In this document: positions 63,757 to 64,000 of the stretch, piece by piece
How positions within the stretch are numbered: position 1 is the first letter of the stretch
How the letters are laid out: every line of letters begins with the position of its first letter
From: Ruegeria sp. THAF57
GTDB lineage: Bacteria; Pseudomonadota; Alphaproteobacteria; Rhodobacterales; Rhodobacteraceae
Direction: 5' to 3'
NCBI RefSeq assembly: GCF_903914075.1
Contig: NZ_CAIWNQ010000002.1
Coordinates: 62,001-126,000, forward strand
DNA: 64,000 nucleotides
Translations under genes and position numbers: made by a program
Notes under the pieces: model-generated
Seen by the model: the letters and a program-made list of their open reading frames with translations, nothing else
What the model was told of the DNA's origin: nothing
Databases searched by the model: none

Positions 63757-63786
63757 GCGGCATGCAGAGTTGATTTTGCATGCCGC
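63757..63786. repeat. Perfect inverted repeat after the importer operon
   Basis: GCGGCATGCA (63757-63766) and TGCATGCCGC (63777-63786) are exact 10-base arms with a 10-nt loop, 43 bases after the last permease stop and 18-47 bases before the next possible start. No T run follows, so it is either a non-canonical terminator or an operator for the next gene. Confidence 0.55.
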
Positions 63787-63803
63787 AAAGGTTCTAAAGA
63801 GGT

Positions 63804-64000
63804 ATGCGCGTGTTTCCTGTGATATCCGGCCTCGAACAAAGACCCACCGGGGATCCGGGCGCACTGGAACACAATTGGGAAGCGGCGGTATCGCAATTTC
63901 CTTTGCTCAACCCCGGTGTTTTGATCGGACGGATCACAGCCGGGTCGCCAAGCTTTTTCACTGCCTCTGAACGCGTTAATGCGCAACCACGTCACTTATT
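63804..64000 (+). CDS. Unidentified protein, N-terminal fragment (runs off the right edge)
   Basis: An open frame of about 65 codons, still open at the window end. From the ATG it reads MRVFPVISGLEQRPTGDPGA and goes on with ALEHNWEAAVSQFPLLNPG. AAAGAGG at 63796-63802 is too close to the ATG but well spaced for an in-frame GTG at 63810, which may be the real start. I do not recognise the family. Codon use is compatible with coding, but the fragment is short and a reverse frame over the same bases is also open. Confidence 0.4.
   Translation, partial: MRVFPVISGLEQRPTGDPGALEHNWEAAVSQFPLLNPGVLIGRITAGSPSFFTASERVNAQPRHL

Overview
The window looks like chromosomal DNA from a Rhodobacteraceae (Roseobacter-group) alphaproteobacterium. 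This is inferred from the gene families and their order: class I LysRS, a TM-anchored MoeB, mreBCD-mrdA-rodA, an RpoH-type sigma factor followed by ChaN, rsmI-yraN-gshB beside a LpoA-like lipoprotein, nfu-tsaB-rimI, and a BMP-type nucleoside ABC importer. Sampled coding lines are about 60% G+C. I saw no rRNA, tRNA, CRISPR array, transposase or phage structural gene. Most of the DNA is dense housekeeping sequence with many 1-4 nt stop/start overlaps.

Layout, left to right. 1-6577: partial lysK, phenylalanine hydroxylase operon phhAB with a divergent Lrp regulator, a TerB-like protein, dacB, and a MOSC-nadD pair. 6716-9960: ettA, then one low-GC SIR2-like gene of foreign appearance whose ribosome-binding site lies inside a perfect inverted repeat, then a cold-shock gene with a strong terminator. 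10043-15690: an L,D-transpeptidase, tesA divergent from the ybbA-ybbP ABC exporter, an Rrf2/NsrR-like Fe-S regulator, and a gamma-glutamylcyclotransferase with an FNR-like box between the last two. 15770-21846: gltX, a metallo-beta-lactamase-fold hydrolase, a DAO-type flavoenzyme, a small unknown protein, and nadE. 21992-25979: an 18-repeat MORN protein, an SDR, and leuA preceded by a leucine-rich leader peptide and hairpins.

26022-35382: a class III adenylate cyclase with TPRs, rlmJ, and the cell-shape operon mreB-mreC-mreD-mrdA-rodA ending in a ghrA-like reductase. 35383-43112: an M3 peptidase, the leftward chain rpoH-chaN-coaBC-dut-moeB, and the divergent cobU-phosphatase pair. 43171-56136: a GST carrying a C-terminal TRASH-like metal motif, comM, gshB-yraN-rsmI, a LpoA-like lipoprotein, glnD-murJ, a catalytically dead rhomboid, trpS and a branched-chain aminotransferase. 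56197-63714: a UspA protein, a DsbA-family isomerase, nfu-tsaB-rimI, and a complete BMP-type ABC importer behind a tandem TTGACC operator. An unidentified gene starts at the right edge.

The most notable signals are the orphan SIR2-like gene with its hairpin-embedded start, the near-leaderless leuA leader peptide, the rhomboid lacking every catalytic residue, the GST-TRASH fusion, and several perfect inverted repeats placed exactly at promoters or start codons. None of these amounts to a proven new system. The SIR2 locus is the best candidate for an uncharacterised defence-type module.
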